Of a stretch of DNA of 64,000 bases, positions 55,066 to 64,000 are shown in pieces. Numbering within the stretch: position 1 is the first letter of the stretch; each line of letters starts with the position of its first letter. The stretch is from positions 310,001-374,000 of the forward strand of contig CAWIBR010000010.1 of assembly GCA_963834425.1 (NCBI GenBank), in the 5' to 3' direction. A program made the translations under genes and the position numbers. Origin of the DNA: CAVURS01 sp963834425. Its GTDB lineage: Bacteria; Actinomycetota; Actinomycetes; Actinomycetales; CAVURS01. Below the pieces are notes generated by a model, which worked only from the letters and a program-made list of their open reading frames with translations, had not been told where the DNA came from and made no database searches.

Positions 55066-55878
55066 GTGAAGCTGCTGGCGAGCGATCTGGACGGGACGCT
55101 GGTCGGCCCGTCGGGGCGCTTGTCCCCGCGCACCCTCGCCATGCTCGACGCCTGCGACGCGGCGGGCGTCACGGTGGTGTTCGTGACCGGGCGGCCGCCG
55201 CGGTGGCTGGACGGGATCGCCGACGGGCGCTCGGGCGCGGCGATCTGCGCCAACGGCGCGCTGACCGTGGACCTCGCGACCCGGCGGATCCTCGAGGTCA
55301 CCACGATCGAGCCGGCCGTCGTCTTCGACATCGCGCACCGGCTCCGCGGCATCCTGCCGGATGCGACCTTCGCGTTGGAGACGGTGTCCGGCTTCGCGAT
55401 GGAGCCGGCCTACGTGCGCCGGTTCGACATCGGCGAGGCCCGGCTCGGCTCCCTCGAGGAGCTGCTCGCCGACGACCCGGGGGTGGTGAAAGTCCTGGTG
55501 CGAGTGCCGGGTTCGCGCAGCGACGACCTGCTGGCCCGAGCCAGACCGGTGCTCACCGGCGTCGCCGAGCCGACCCACTCCAACGCCGCGGACGGGATGC
55601 TCGAGATCTCGGCCCTTGGCGTCAGCAAGGCGTCGGCGCTGGCTCGTTTGGCCGCCCACCTCGGCATCGACGCGGCGGACGTCGCGGCGTTCGGAGACAT
55701 GCCCAACGACGTCGAGATGCTGCGCTGGGCCGGCCAGTCCTACGCCATGGCCGGCGCCCATCCGGAGGCCGTCGCAGCCGCCGGCGGGTTGGCGCCGGCG
55801 TGCGAGCAGGACGGCGTCGCCCAGATCGCGGAGGCCCTGCTCGCCTCGACCCGACCGCCCGGGCCCGGACCGAACTAG
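55066..55878 (+). CDS. HAD-superfamily (Cof-type) hydrolase
   Basis: A 270-residue intact protein from GTG 55066. The motifs are LLASDLDGTLVGPSGRLSPR (nucleophile DLDGT), VFVTGRPPRWL (motif II), LGVSKASALARLAAHLG (lysine) and VAAFGDMPNDVEMLRWAGQS (acidic pair). It is a paralogue of the preceding gene, and the pair sits after serS. It probably hydrolyses sugar or cofactor phosphates. Substrate unknown. Confidence 0.92.
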   Translation: MKLLASDLDGTLVGPSGRLSPRTLAMLDACDAAGVTVVFVTGRPPRWLDGIADGRSGAAICANGALTVDLATRRILEVTTIEPAVVFDIAHRLRGILPDATFALETVSGFAMEPAYVRRFDIGEARLGSLEELLADDPGVVKVLVRVPGSRSDDLLARARPVLTGVAEPTHSNAADGMLEISALGVSKASALARLAAHLGIDAADVAAFGDMPNDVEMLRWAGQSYAMAGAHPEAVAAAGGLAPACEQDGVAQIAEALLASTRPPGPGPN

Positions 55879-55890
55879 AGCCGGAACGAC

Positions 55891-56523
55891 TCAGAGGTAC
55901 TGGCCGGTGCCGTGCTGGGGCTCGGAGCCGTCGGGGCCCTGCGGCCCGCGCCCGCCGTACCCCGGGGGCATCTGTCCCGGCATCCCGGCGAGCCCGCCGG
56001 GACCGCCGGGGCCGCCCGACCCGGGCGGCAGCTGGTGGCGCATGGCGTCCAGCTGCATCCGGGCCGCCATCTGCTGGGCGACCAGCGCCGTCTGGATGCC
56101 GTGGAAGAGGCCCTCCAGCCAACCGACCAGCTGGGCCTGGGCGATCCGCAGCTCCGCGTCGGTCGGTGTATCGCTGCCGAACGGCAGCGTGATCCGCTCC
56201 AGCTCGTCGACCAGCTCCGGCGAGAGCCCCTGCTCCAGCTCGGAGATCGAGCGGCGGTGGATCTCCACCAGCCGCGCCCGACCGGCCTCGTCGAGCGGCG
56301 CACCGCGCACCTCCTCGAGCAGCTGCTTGATCATGCTGCCGATCCGCATCACCTTGGCCGGCTGCTCGACCTGCTCGATCGGGTTGGGCTCGCTGGCCTC
56401 GCCGTCCGGCCGCCCCTCACGCACCTCGCCCTGCTCGCCCTGGCCCGTGGCGGCCGCGCTGCCCATGCCGTGCGTGGTCACGACCACGACCCGGTCGTCC
56501 GTCCCGCCCGTGCTCTCGCTCAT
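55891..56523 (-). CDS. bpa: Bacterial proteasome activator
   Basis: A 210-residue protein from ATG 56523. The core is NPIEQVEQPAKVMRIGSMIK, QLLEEVRGAPLDEAGRARLV and LVGWLEGLFHGIQTALVAQQ, which matches the Bpa (DUF2587) helical ring protein. The tail is Gly/Pro/Met-rich and ends HGTGQYL. The final GQYL is the C-terminal motif that docks into the 20S proteasome and opens its gate. Bpa lets the proteasome degrade unfolded proteins without ATP or Pup. Proteasome genes are not in this window, but the presence of Bpa implies them. Confidence 0.93.
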   Translation of the reverse strand: MSESTGGTDDRVVVVTTHGMGSAAATGQGEQGEVREGRPDGEASEPNPIEQVEQPAKVMRIGSMIKQLLEEVRGAPLDEAGRARLVEIHRRSISELEQGLSPELVDELERITLPFGSDTPTDAELRIAQAQLVGWLEGLFHGIQTALVAQQMAARMQLDAMRHQLPPGSGGPGGPGGLAGMPGQMPPGYGGRGPQGPDGSEPQHGTGQYL

Positions 56524-56585
56524 CCGGCCATCCTGCCCCAATAGTCGGTTGCCCACCCTTCGCCTCCCGCGCCAGGCTGGCTGGC

Positions 56586-57607
56586 ATGCCTGGTCCAGAT
56601 GCCACTCCGGCTGGCCTCGCCGCGCCATCGCTCCTGCCCGCCCTGCCACCCGGTACGCCGCAGGGCTGGGTCGCCCGGCGAGCCGACCGCCGACGATGCG
56701 CCCGGCGACCTTCCGGCTGGTTGCCGACTGCGACATCGCGGTGCTGGGCCGACCGGACGTCGCCCTGGGCGACGTCGAGGCCGACCTCGGGCTCGACCCG
56801 CAGTGGCAGACGGTCGTCGTGGACCCGGCCGGCCCGGTCCGGGCCTGGGCCTGGCTGCTGGACAAGGCGCCCGGCCGGGCGCTTGCCGACGTCTACGTCG
56901 ATCCCGGCCTCCCGGCCGAGCAGGCCGATCGGCTGGCCGCGTGGTGCTGGCAGATCCTGCTGCCGCGGGCGCAGGCGTTGGCGGTCCGACACGACCGGCC
57001 GGCCACGACCTTCGAGGTCGGCAGCCTGGACGGCGACGCGGCGACCGAGCGCCGATTGCTCGCCGTCGGCTTCGAGCGGGTGCGCACCTTCTGGCGGATG
57101 AGTCGAGACCTCGGCGCGGGCGACGCCGACCTCCAGTTGGCCGAGGGAGTCCGGATCCGGCCGGTCGGTGAGGCCGATCTGCTGCTGGTCCACGAGCTGG
57201 TCGAGGCCGCCTTCGCCGACCACTGGGGCCATCAGGCGCCGCGACTACGACGAGCTGGTGGCGATCGATCTCGACCCGGTTCGGCTTCGACCTCAGCCTG
57301 TGGTGGCTGGCCGAGGTCGACGACCGGCCCGCAGGGGTGCTCATCGCCTCGAGTCAGATGGCCGACGAGGGCGCGATCTACGTCTCCACCCTTGGGACCC
57401 TGCGCGGCGTACCGAGGTCGCGGGGTGGCGAAGTCGTTGCTGCGCAAGGCTTTTGCCGCCGGCTTGGAGCGAGGATGGACCCAAGCCCGGCTCGGTGTCG
57501 ACAGCGACAGCCCGACGGCCGCGCCCCAGCTCTACCTGGGCCTGGGCTTCACCGTGTCGTTCGCCATGCACGCCTGGCGACTCGACGTTGCGGCCGTCAG
57601 GCCGTAG
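56586..57607 (+). pseudogene. GNAT-family acetyltransferase, several frameshifts
   Basis: The pieces read MPGPDATPAGLAAPSLLPAL, then EPTADDAP, then FRLVADCDIAVLGRPDVALG through VRIRPVGEADLLLVHELVEA. Further pieces are RDYDEWWRSISTRFGFDLSL-type sequence, then LIASSQMADEGAIYVSTLGT and RGRGVAKSLLRKAFAAGLER (acetyl-CoA pyrophosphate loop RGRGVA) with TAAPQLYLGLGFTVSFAMHA. Frame changes are needed near 56680, 56703, 57243-57275 and 57405. About 335 residues with tandem GNAT halves, as in mycothiol-synthase-like proteins. The acceptor is unknown. It overlaps the convergent amidotransferase by 11 bp. Confidence 0.78.
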
Positions 57608-58307
57608 CCGGCACCAGGGCCATCGCGTCGAGGGTTACGTCGACGAGCGCGTGGGCCGCCGCTCGCGAGAACGGTTCTCGCTCCAGCGCTTCCGCGACGA
57701 ACGCCTCGGCGTCGATGCCCTCGTCGGGCAAGACGTGCGCGTCGTCGGTGACCCAGTGGCGCAACATCTCGGGCGAGCACTCCGGGTGGAACTGCCATCC
57801 GATCAGGCGCAGGACACCATCGTCGGACTCGAGGGCGAAACCGGCCGGGCCGATCTCCGAGACACCCAGCGAGCGCGTCCCCTCGGGCACGACGAACCGG
57901 TCCCAGTGGTACTGCACCCACGGCCCCGGGGGGCACAGCGACGGGTCGTGCGATTCGACGTACTGCCAACCGATCTCGCTCCGCGGCGCGACCTTCACCT
58001 GGCCGCCGAGCGCGTGGGCCGCGAGCTGTGCGCCGTAACAGATGCCGATGACCGGCACGCCGCGGTCCAGGGTGTCGCGCACGAGCGCTGACTCGCGCTC
58101 GACGACCCACTCGCGGCCGGCTTCGGGCACGCCGTGCCGGGAGCCGAGCAGCAGCAGCAGGTCGGCCGCGTCCGCATCGGGGATGGGCCCGTCGAGCGGG
58201 AAGTCCTCACGAAGGCTCAGGACCAGCGTCGCGCCCAGCTGTTCGAGGCGCTCGCCGACGAAGCCGGTCTCGCTGTCCGACCGATCGCCCACCACCAGGA
58301 CTCGCAT
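57597..58307 (-). CDS. Class I glutamine amidotransferase-like protein
   Basis: A 236-residue protein from ATG 58307. The nucleophile elbow is VIGICYGAQLAAHALG and the His/Glu pair lies in GWQFHPECSPEMLRHWV, so the triad is complete. DLLLLLGSRHGVPEAGREWV and VQYHWDRFVVPEGTRSLGV are typical of the stand-alone GMP-synthase-like amidotransferases. No synthetase partner is next to it. The product it aminates is unknown. Confidence 0.88.
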   Translation of the reverse strand: MRVLVVGDRSDSETGFVGERLEQLGATLVLSLREDFPLDGPIPDADAADLLLLLGSRHGVPEAGREWVVERESALVRDTLDRGVPVIGICYGAQLAAHALGGQVKVAPRSEIGWQYVESHDPSLCPPGPWVQYHWDRFVVPEGTRSLGVSEIGPAGFALESDDGVLRLIGWQFHPECSPEMLRHWVTDDAHVLPDEGIDAEAFVAEALEREPFSRAAAHALVDVTLDAMALVPATA

Positions 58308-58459
58308 CGTCGAAGGATGCCACGACCGGAGCCGTTCCTCCACGGTCGCGCTCCACCCGGCGTACGGCGATGGTCAGCGCGCGGCGGGCCGCCGCCGACC
58401 GACGTTCGCGCCGCTCGAGCGCAGCCCGGGCGGTCAAGTCGCCGCTCACGTCCCCGGCC

Positions 58460-61318
58460 TCATGTCGCCAACCGCCGGACCATCGGCAGCCGAGAGCGAG
58501 TGCACAGGCCGGTGACCAGCCCGGCCACCAGGGGCACCGCAATCACGACGACGACGCAGCAGGCTCCACGGGATGGCGATGACCGGGCCGCCGCCGCCCG
58601 GCGGCGCCGCCTGACCGGGGCCGGCGGAGTACGAGCTCGGCCGTCAGCGGCCAGGTCACCGCCAGGCCGGGCACGAAGCCGAGGGCCACCCCGAGCAGCG
58701 TGCCGAGCAGGCCGATCACGACGGCCTGGGCCGACGCGACGTAGCGACGGGTCCGCGGTGGCGCACCGACCGCGGCCAGCGTGGCCAGGTCGGGACGGGC
58801 TTCGCTCATCGCCAGTGCGGTCGCGGTCACGGTGGCGACCAGGACGATCAGCGCGCCGATCCCGGCGAGCAGGGCCAGGATCAGCAGGTACGGCGAGGAG
58901 TAGCCCCGCTCGACATGGACGCCGGTGTCGATCAAGGTCAGCTTCTCGTTGAGCCGGTCGGCCTGGTGACGGGTCAGCGTCGGTCCACCGATCGCCATCT
59001 GCTGGGCCGACTGATCCAGCCCCAGCTCCCGGGCGGTCTGCGGGGTCATCACGGCCTGCGCGACGTACTCCGTGCGCGGCGTGGCCGTCGGCAGAAGGGC
59101 GGCGGGCAACGTGCGCTGGCTGAGCACCTTGTCCGGCGTATCGCCGTCGGGTTTGAACTGGACCGCGGCCAGGACCGTGTGGTCGCCGCGCAGCAATGCC
59201 GGCGCGGCGACCAGGACGCCACCGCTGTCCAACACCTGGCGTTCGTGGTCGGTCAGCGTGACGCCGAAGGCGGCCAGGGCCTGCGGGGTGAAGGCGTCGA
59301 ACTGGCCCAACGCGGCCACCGTGTGCTGCGAGCAGCCGCTGTTGTCAGTGTTGGTGAGGTCGGCGGCGGCGAGGGCGGTGCAACCAGGTGCCACGATGAC
59401 CAACTGCTGGCTGGTCGGGTCGTTGGACGGCGGGGCGGAGTTATGGACCTGCAGGTCGTACGCAGTGAAGATGCCGCGCCCGGGCAGGATCGAGTGGACG
59501 GTGTCGATCACTGCGGTCGTGGCTGCGGCATCAGTGCCCGGGGGCTCCGATCGTCGCGACTCCGGCCGCCGTTTGCGGCTGGTAGTCACGCCGCCCCTGT
59601 TTGGTGTCTGAGGCGAAACCGATGGCGAGAGCGGTGATCCCGATGACCGAAGCCATGATCGCCGCCACCGCGGGTGCCGTACGGGTCCGTTGTCGGGAGG
59701 CGTCGCGAGTGGCCAAGCCGCAACGGCAGGGGGAGCCGGGTGGCCAGCCGCCCGACCTGGCCGACCAGCCAGGGGGTGGCCGCGACCGCGCCGAGGACGA
59801 TGACGATGGTGCCGCCGGCGACCCAGAACTCCCCGCCGGGACGGGTGCCCTTGATCAGGGCCGCGGCCGTGCCGGCACCGACCAACGCCAGGCCGAGCAG
59901 CGGCCAGCCGCGGCGGCTGCGCAGGACGCCCGCGGCGCCCGGCCAGGACGGTCGCGACGTCGCTGCGCGCGGCCTGGACGGCCGGCCCGAGCGCGGCGAT
60001 GACGGCGGCCAGACCGCCGAGCAGCAGGGCGCCGAGGACCTCCGTCCACCGCCAGTCGTAGGGCCCGAGTCCGGCGCCGAAATGCTCCAGCACGGGCACC
60101 GCCAACGCGGCGAGGGGCAACCCGAGCAGCGCGCCGACGGTCGCTGAGGTGACCCCGATGAGGCCGGCCTGGGCGAGCACCGAGCGCCGGATGTCGCGAG
60201 GGGTGCTGCCGGTCGCGGCCAGCAGCGCCAGGTCGCGTCGCCTTCGTCGTACGCCGACGGCGAAGGCGGGGCCGGCCAGCAGGACGACTTCGATGACGAC
60301 GGCCACGACGATCAGCAGGACGACGGCCCGGGTCGCGTTGTCGTTGGTCGCCGCCATCCGCTGGTCGGCCGTCAGCGCGCTGTCGGCCGGCGGGTGGTGG
60401 ATCACGGCCCGTGAGGTGATGGCGAGGCCGGCGGCATTGAGCTTGGTGACTTCGGCCCAGTCGACGGGAGCGTTGCGTACCAACAGAAAACTCATGTTGG
60501 ACAGGTCGTCCGTGCCGGGTTGGCCGCCTGGCCCAGAGGCGGCGGGATCGTCGAACGTGTGCGGTAGGCCGAGGACGTTGCGGTCGCTCCCGGACATGCC
60601 GAGCGTGCTGTAGGTGCCGACGATCTTTACCGCGGCCTTGGTGTCGAGGTCGGTCAACGTGGTCCCGATCTTCCACCCCGTCGTCTTGAGCAGGCCCGTC
60701 GTCGCGGCGATCTCGTTCGCGGCGGCCGGCAGCCGCCCGGATCGGAGCTGCACCATCCCGTGCGTGGCCGGGTCGGCCAGGGGCAGCTCGGTCGCGGCGA
60801 TCGGCAGGGCGATGCCCGTCGAGCTGAGCCGGGTGGTCCCGGTCCACAGGGGCAACAGCCGGCCACCGGTCAGGCGCTGCAGCTCGGCGAGCGTCCACGG
60901 CCGGTCCGGGGCCGAGGTCGGCGTGCCTGCCTGGTCGATGACGTCCGGACTGGTCGACCAGCTCTGCTCGTGCGGGTTCTGGGTGACGGGGGTGCGGATG
61001 TCGCCGGTCGTCGTCACAAGGGCCTGGGCCTGACCCATGGTGGCGGTCAGGCTCTCCCGCGGGGCTGATGTCGCTGGTGTGGATGAGCGTCGAGAGGGTG
61101 ACGATCAGCATCACCGGGATGCCGACCATCGCGGCAACGAGCGCGGTGCGGCCCTTGCTACGACGGGCATCTCGCCGGGCCAGCCGCAGCGCGATCCGCC
61201 ACGAGCCCCGCCACGAGCCCCGCCACGTGGCGACCCGACCCGTCCGTTGGTTCGGGCTGCTGTGGGCGCCCGAGCCGCTGCCGGCTGTGGTGTGCCGTGG
61301 CCCGGTCGCGTGACTCAT
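58460..61318 (-). pseudogene. ABC exporter permease of the FtsX type, several frameshifts
   Basis: From ATG 61318: MSHATGPRHTTAGSGSGAHS, then IALRLARRDARRSKGRTALV and a first membrane segment. A large extracellular region follows. Three segments of the first FtsX block are seen (AVVLLIVVAVVIEVVLLAGP, then DLALLAATGSTPRDIRRSVL). The second block has YLLILALLAGIGALIVLVAT and DLATLAAVGAPPRTRRYVAS. The end is IAVPLVAGLVTGLCTRSRLP. LLAATGS and LAAVGAP are FtsX/MacB core motifs. Frame changes are needed near 61050, 59940, 59710, 59540 and 58600. About 950 residues. ATGA overlap with the ATPase gene shows they form one exporter. Confidence 0.82.
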
Positions 61319-62094
61319 CGGTCGCCGCGGGGGGCCGGACCGCCCAGGAGCTGCTCCGCCTCCGGCCTCGGCCCCGTGGTGTCGACGACGACGCCGTCGC
61401 GCAGGAAGACGACCCGGTCGGCCCAGGCGGCGTGCCGGGCCTCGTGGGTGACCAGCAGGCCGGCGGCTCCCGCGTCCACCCGGGCCCGCAGGACGCGCAG
61501 GACGGCCTCGCCGGTCTCGGAGTCCAGGGCGCCGGTCGGCTCGTCGGCCAGCACGAGCCGGCGGGGACCGACCAGCGCGCGGGCGATGGCGACTCGTTGT
61601 TGCTGGCCGCCGGACATCTCGTCGGGGAACCGGTCGGCCAGGCCGGCCAGGTCGACCTCGGCCAGCGCGGCGCGAGCGGCGCGGCGGGCGGCCCCTTGGC
61701 GCTCGCCGTCCAGCTCCAGCGGCAACATCACGTTCTCGACGGCCGTGAGCGCGGGCACCAGGTTGAGGTCCTGGAAGACGTAGCCCAGGCTCCGCCGGCG
61801 CAACCGGGCCAGGTCGGCCGTCGACAGGGTCGAGAGCGCCTGACCCTCGACGTACACCTCGCCCGAGGTCGGCGTGTCCAGCCCACCGGCCAGGCTGAGC
61901 AGGGTCGACTTGCCGGAACCGGAGGGACCCATGACGGCGACCAGTTCGCCGGGGTGGACCTGCAGGCTGACCCCGGCCAGGGCCCGCACCTCGGTCGCGC
62001 CCTGCCCGTGAATCCGGACGGCGTCGCGGAGCTCGAGGATCGCGCCCGACGCGGGGGTGCTCGATCGGCGGGTCAGGGGCTCGATGGCGGTCAT
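61315..62094 (-). CDS. ABC exporter ATP-binding protein (MacB/LolD type)
   Basis: A 259-residue ATPase from ATG 62094. It has Walker A VMGPSGSGKSTLLSLAGGLD, the Q-loop in RRSLGYVFQDLNLVPALTAV, signature MSGGQQQRVAIARAL, Walker B LVLADEPTGALDSE and the switch histidine VTHEARHAAWAD. It pairs with the FtsX-like permease and is coupled by ATGA overlaps on both sides, to padR and to the permease gene. It drives export of an unknown substrate such as an antibiotic, peptide or lipid. Confidence 0.93.
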   Translation of the reverse strand: MTAIEPLTRRSSTPASGAILELRDAVRIHGQGATEVRALAGVSLQVHPGELVAVMGPSGSGKSTLLSLAGGLDTPTSGEVYVEGQALSTLSTADLARLRRRSLGYVFQDLNLVPALTAVENVMLPLELDGERQGAARRAARAALAEVDLAGLADRFPDEMSGGQQQRVAIARALVGPRRLVLADEPTGALDSETGEAVLRVLRARVDAGAAGLLVTHEARHAAWADRVVFLRDGVVVDTTGPRPEAEQLLGGPAPRGDR

Positions 62095-62682
62095 CGGTTC
62101 AGCTCCGCGGCCGGCTCGTCGATCGGCCCATCGATCGGCTCGGGCACGGGCGGGTCGACTCGCCCGCGGTCGCGGATGAGCCGGGCCTCGACGTGGTCCA
62201 GCCACCGGACCTCGGCCTCGGCGGCGAAGACCAGGTTGTCCAGGACCAGCAGCCAGGCCAGGTCCTGGCGTTCGTCGGCCTGCTGCTTGAGCCGGGTCAG
62301 GTCCTGCAGCTGGCGCAGGGTCTGGGTGCGCTGGGCCTGGACCACCGCCGGCACATCGATCCCGGGCACGGTGACCGCGAGCGCGAGTTTGATGACGAGC
62401 TCATCGCGGGGCGCCTCGGCCCGGTCGACGGGCGTCGTCCACCAGGTTGCGGTGGCGGCGCGGCCGGCCTCGGTGAGCCGATAGGCGATCCGGCCCTCGT
62501 TGTCGGCTGGCCCGGTGGCCTCGACCAAGCCGTCCCGCTCGAGCCGCGTCAGCGTCTGGTAGACCTGCCCGACATTCAGCGGCCAGGTGCCGCCGGTGCG
62601 TCGCTCGAACTGCGACGCGTAGCTGCGCGCCGTACATCGGCTGTTCGTCCAGCAATGCGAGCAGTGCCTGCTTGACCGACAT
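62091..62682 (-). CDS. PadR-family transcriptional regulator, one frameshift
   Basis: The N-terminal part from ATG 62682 (AAGGGGG upstream) is MSVKQALLALLDEQPMYGAQ, the canonical PadR start. After a frame change near 62620 the protein continues RRTGGTWPLNVGQVYQTLTR with LERDGLVEATGPADNEGRIA (winged helix), then a helical dimerisation part. About 197 residues. It is the first gene of a three-gene operon with the ABC exporter. A 14-bp inverted repeat directly upstream is its likely operator, so it probably represses its own operon until a drug-like ligand appears. Confidence 0.9.
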
Positions 62683-62696
62683 CGTGGCCCCCTTTT

Positions 62697-62740
62697 GATA
62701 CCCGGTATACCCCCGGCCAAGGACAGGTATACCGAGTATC
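62697..62740. promoter_or_regulatory. Inverted repeat upstream of padR, putative PadR operator
   Basis: The left half GATACCCGGTATAC (62697-62710) and right half GTATACCGAGTATC (62727-62740) are inverted with one mismatch and a 16-nt spacer. Each half contains the palindrome GGTATACC, with centres 22 bp apart, about two helical turns. It lies 15 bp before the padR start. Confidence 0.82.
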
Positions 62741-62759
62741 TAGGCGGCTCGTCAACCGG

Positions 62760-62840
62760 GTGTGCCCAGTTGCACCAAAGTTTGATGAGCACGGGGACGC
62801 ACCGTGCCGATAGGACTGGCACGGGGACGCACTGTGCCAA
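62760..62840 (-). repeat. 81-bp intergenic element, copy C (inverted, with a flipped unit)
   Basis: Read on the minus strand it starts TTGGCACAGTGCGTCC and ends GGTGCAACTGGGCACAC, as in copies A and B. Its second GGCAC-N11-GTGCC-like unit is in the opposite orientation, so the two arms are direct repeats rather than a hairpin. It lies 44 bp beyond the stop of the quinone oxidoreductase gene. Confidence 0.85.
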
Positions 62841-62884
62841 TCAAGTGCGCGGGGGTACGGCGGGCCGGGGGCTGGCAACCAGGG

Positions 62885-63872
62885 TTAGGGCAGGAGGAGG
62901 AGCTTGCCGATGTTGGTGCTGTCGGCCATCACCTGGTGGGCGCGGGCGGCCTCGGCCAAGGGGTACGTCGCGTAGACCACCGGCCGCACCCGGCCGGCGG
63001 ACAGCAGCGGCCAGACGTGCTCGCGGGTGCTGCGGATGATCGCGGCCTTCTCGACCAGCGGACGGCCGCGCAGCGACGCGGCGAAGACGGCCACCCGCTT
63101 GTGCAGCATCAGGCCGAGGTCGAGCTCGGCCTTCGTCCCGCCCTGGAGCCCGATCACGACCAGCCGGCCGTTCGCGGCCAGCGCGGTCAGGTTGCGCGCG
63201 AGGTACTTGGCTCCGATGTTGTCCAGGATCACGTCCGCGCCGGCGCCGCCGGTCTCCGCGCGGAGCACCTCGACGAAATCCTGCTCGGTGTAGTTGATCA
63301 GGATGTCGGCGCCGAGCGCCCGGCACGCCTCGAGCTTCTCGGTCGAGCGGGCCGTCACGGCCACCCGCGCCCCGAGCTCGCGAGCCGAGCTGGATCGCCA
63401 TCGTGCCGATGCCGCTGGAGCCGCCGTGGACCAGCAGCACCTCACCGGGGCGCAACCCCGCGGCCATGAAGACGTTGGCCCAGACCGTGCAGGCGACCTC
63501 GGGCAGCGCGGCCGCCTCGACCAGCCCGACCCCGGAGGGCACGGGCAGGAGCAGCTCGACCGGCACCGCGACCTGCTCGGCGTAGCCGCCGCCGGCGATC
63601 AGGGCGCAGACCTCGTCGCCCACGGACCACTCTCCGGCGTCGAAGACACCCTCACCGAGGGCGCTGATCCGGCCGGACACCTCCATCCCGAGGTACGGCG
63701 AGGCGCCCGGCGGCGGCTCGTAATTGCCTTGTCGCTGAAGGGTGTCCGCGCGGTTGACGCCAGCGGCGACGACATCGACCAGCACCTCGCCCGGGCCGGC
63801 GACGGCGTCCGCCACCTCGGCCATGAACAGCACATCAGGACCGCCCGGCTCGCGGATGTCGATGGCTCGCAT
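62885..63872 (-). CDS. Quinone oxidoreductase (MDR superfamily, PIG3-like), one frameshift
   Basis: From ATG 63872: MRAIDIREPGGPDVLFMAEV, GVNRADTLQRQGNYEPPPGA and SPYLGMEVSGRISALGEGVF are the typical GroES-like half of PIG3-type enzymes. The nucleotide fold follows with LVHGGSSGIGTMAIQL. The frame changes near 63385, after which ELGARVAVTARSTEKLEACR and GADVILDNIGAKYLARNLTA complete the NADPH-binding domain, ending TNIGKLLLLP. Total about 328 residues. It has no zinc-binding cysteines and reduces quinones with NADPH. Confidence 0.9.
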
Positions 63873-63907
63873 GCTCCGACCCTAGGCCCGGTCGTACTCT
63901 GCCCTTC

Positions 63908-64000
63908 GTGGCCACAGGTGATCTGGAAGGACGAGCCGGACGAGCACGACTACCCGGCGGCGGCGGCGTACTCTGCAGCTGCTCGCCGCCGACGCCGACG
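63908..64000 (+). CDS. Start of an unrecognised protein, cut by the window end
   Basis: A GTG at 63908 and another at 63918 in the next frame open a short stretch. From 63918 the sequence reads IWKDEPDEHDYPAAAAY, and after one extra T (near 63965) LQLLAADAD, which looks like real actinobacterial coding sequence with an acidic DEPDEHDYPAA motif. I recall similar conserved hypothetical proteins but cannot name one. It is divergent from the quinone oxidoreductase. Confidence 0.4.
   Translation, partial: MATGDLEGRAGRARLPGGGGVLCSCSPPTPT

Noticed and set aside
58308..58459. A small minus-strand gene between the FtsX-type permease and the amidotransferase
   Set aside because: A frame with ARAALERRERRSAAARRALT runs here but continues antisense-like into the amidotransferase gene, has no good ribosome-binding site and is Arg/Ala composition-driven. 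Left unannotated.
1..64000. tRNA, rRNA, CRISPR arrays, transposases, phage or toxin-antitoxin genes
   Set aside because: Looked for on both strands, including near serS, but no convincing cloverleaf, repeat-spacer array or mobile-element gene was seen. Small ones could be missed without a search tool.

Overview
The window is high-GC DNA (roughly 70% G+C by eye, strong third-position GC bias, many GTG starts) from an actinomycete chromosome. A bacterial proteasome activator (Bpa), a DUF5926/SEC-C protein, a MptB/GT87-like mannosyltransferase pair, a sigma-factor/Ogt pair and the order pheA-DAG kinase-serS-HAD-HAD all fit Actinomycetota. I cannot fix the genus. I saw no rRNA, tRNA, CRISPR array, IS element or phage gene.

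Left part (1-13 kb): an amine-catabolism locus with a partial Gfo/Idh/MocA oxidoreductase, a LacI-type regulator, aldehyde dehydrogenase, APC permease and copper amine oxidase, with two LacI-type operator palindromes. It is followed by a KdpDE-like two-component pair whose kinase lacks the usual KdpD N-terminal half, a LuxR-type regulator and a secreted S33 peptidase.

Middle (11.9-26.1 kb): a catabolic island built from divergent gene pairs. It holds acyl-CoA dehydrogenase / FAD-dependent oxidoreductase-cupin-methyltransferase; NDP-forming acyl-CoA ligase / TetR regulator; PotA plus class-III aminotransferase / PotD-PotB-PotC; and a Rieske oxygenase. Three of the divergent promoters carry the same palindrome (core GTTCAGTCTATG), so they look like one TetR regulon for uptake and oxidation of an amine-containing compound. 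The substrate is unknown.

Next come a Tat-leader small protein / DUF4331 / His-rich protein operon, an MFS exporter, a secreted CAP-domain protein, and DNA repair genes (Fpg/Nei, Ogt with its sigma factor). From about 33 kb the content is mostly chromosomal core and metabolism: CaiB-type CoA transferase, thiolase, GDPD, anti-sigma-like ATPase, DUF5926, arginine deiminase, glycosyltransferases, GDT1-family transporter, TrpB2, LarB/LarC, PheA, lipid kinase, SerS, two HAD phosphatases, Bpa, GNAT, glutamine amidotransferase, a PadR-regulated ABC exporter and a quinone oxidoreductase.

Two sequence-level features stand out. First, the 3' intergenic spaces hold repeated palindromic elements: an 81-bp family in three copies, with a unit that appears flipped in one copy, and a 105-bp family in two copies; a third element of similar architecture occurs once. 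Second, many conserved genes right of about 38 kb are split by 1-nt indels, often in homopolymers, including housekeeping genes. This points to sequence error rather than gene decay, so coordinates of those genes are reconstructions across frames.
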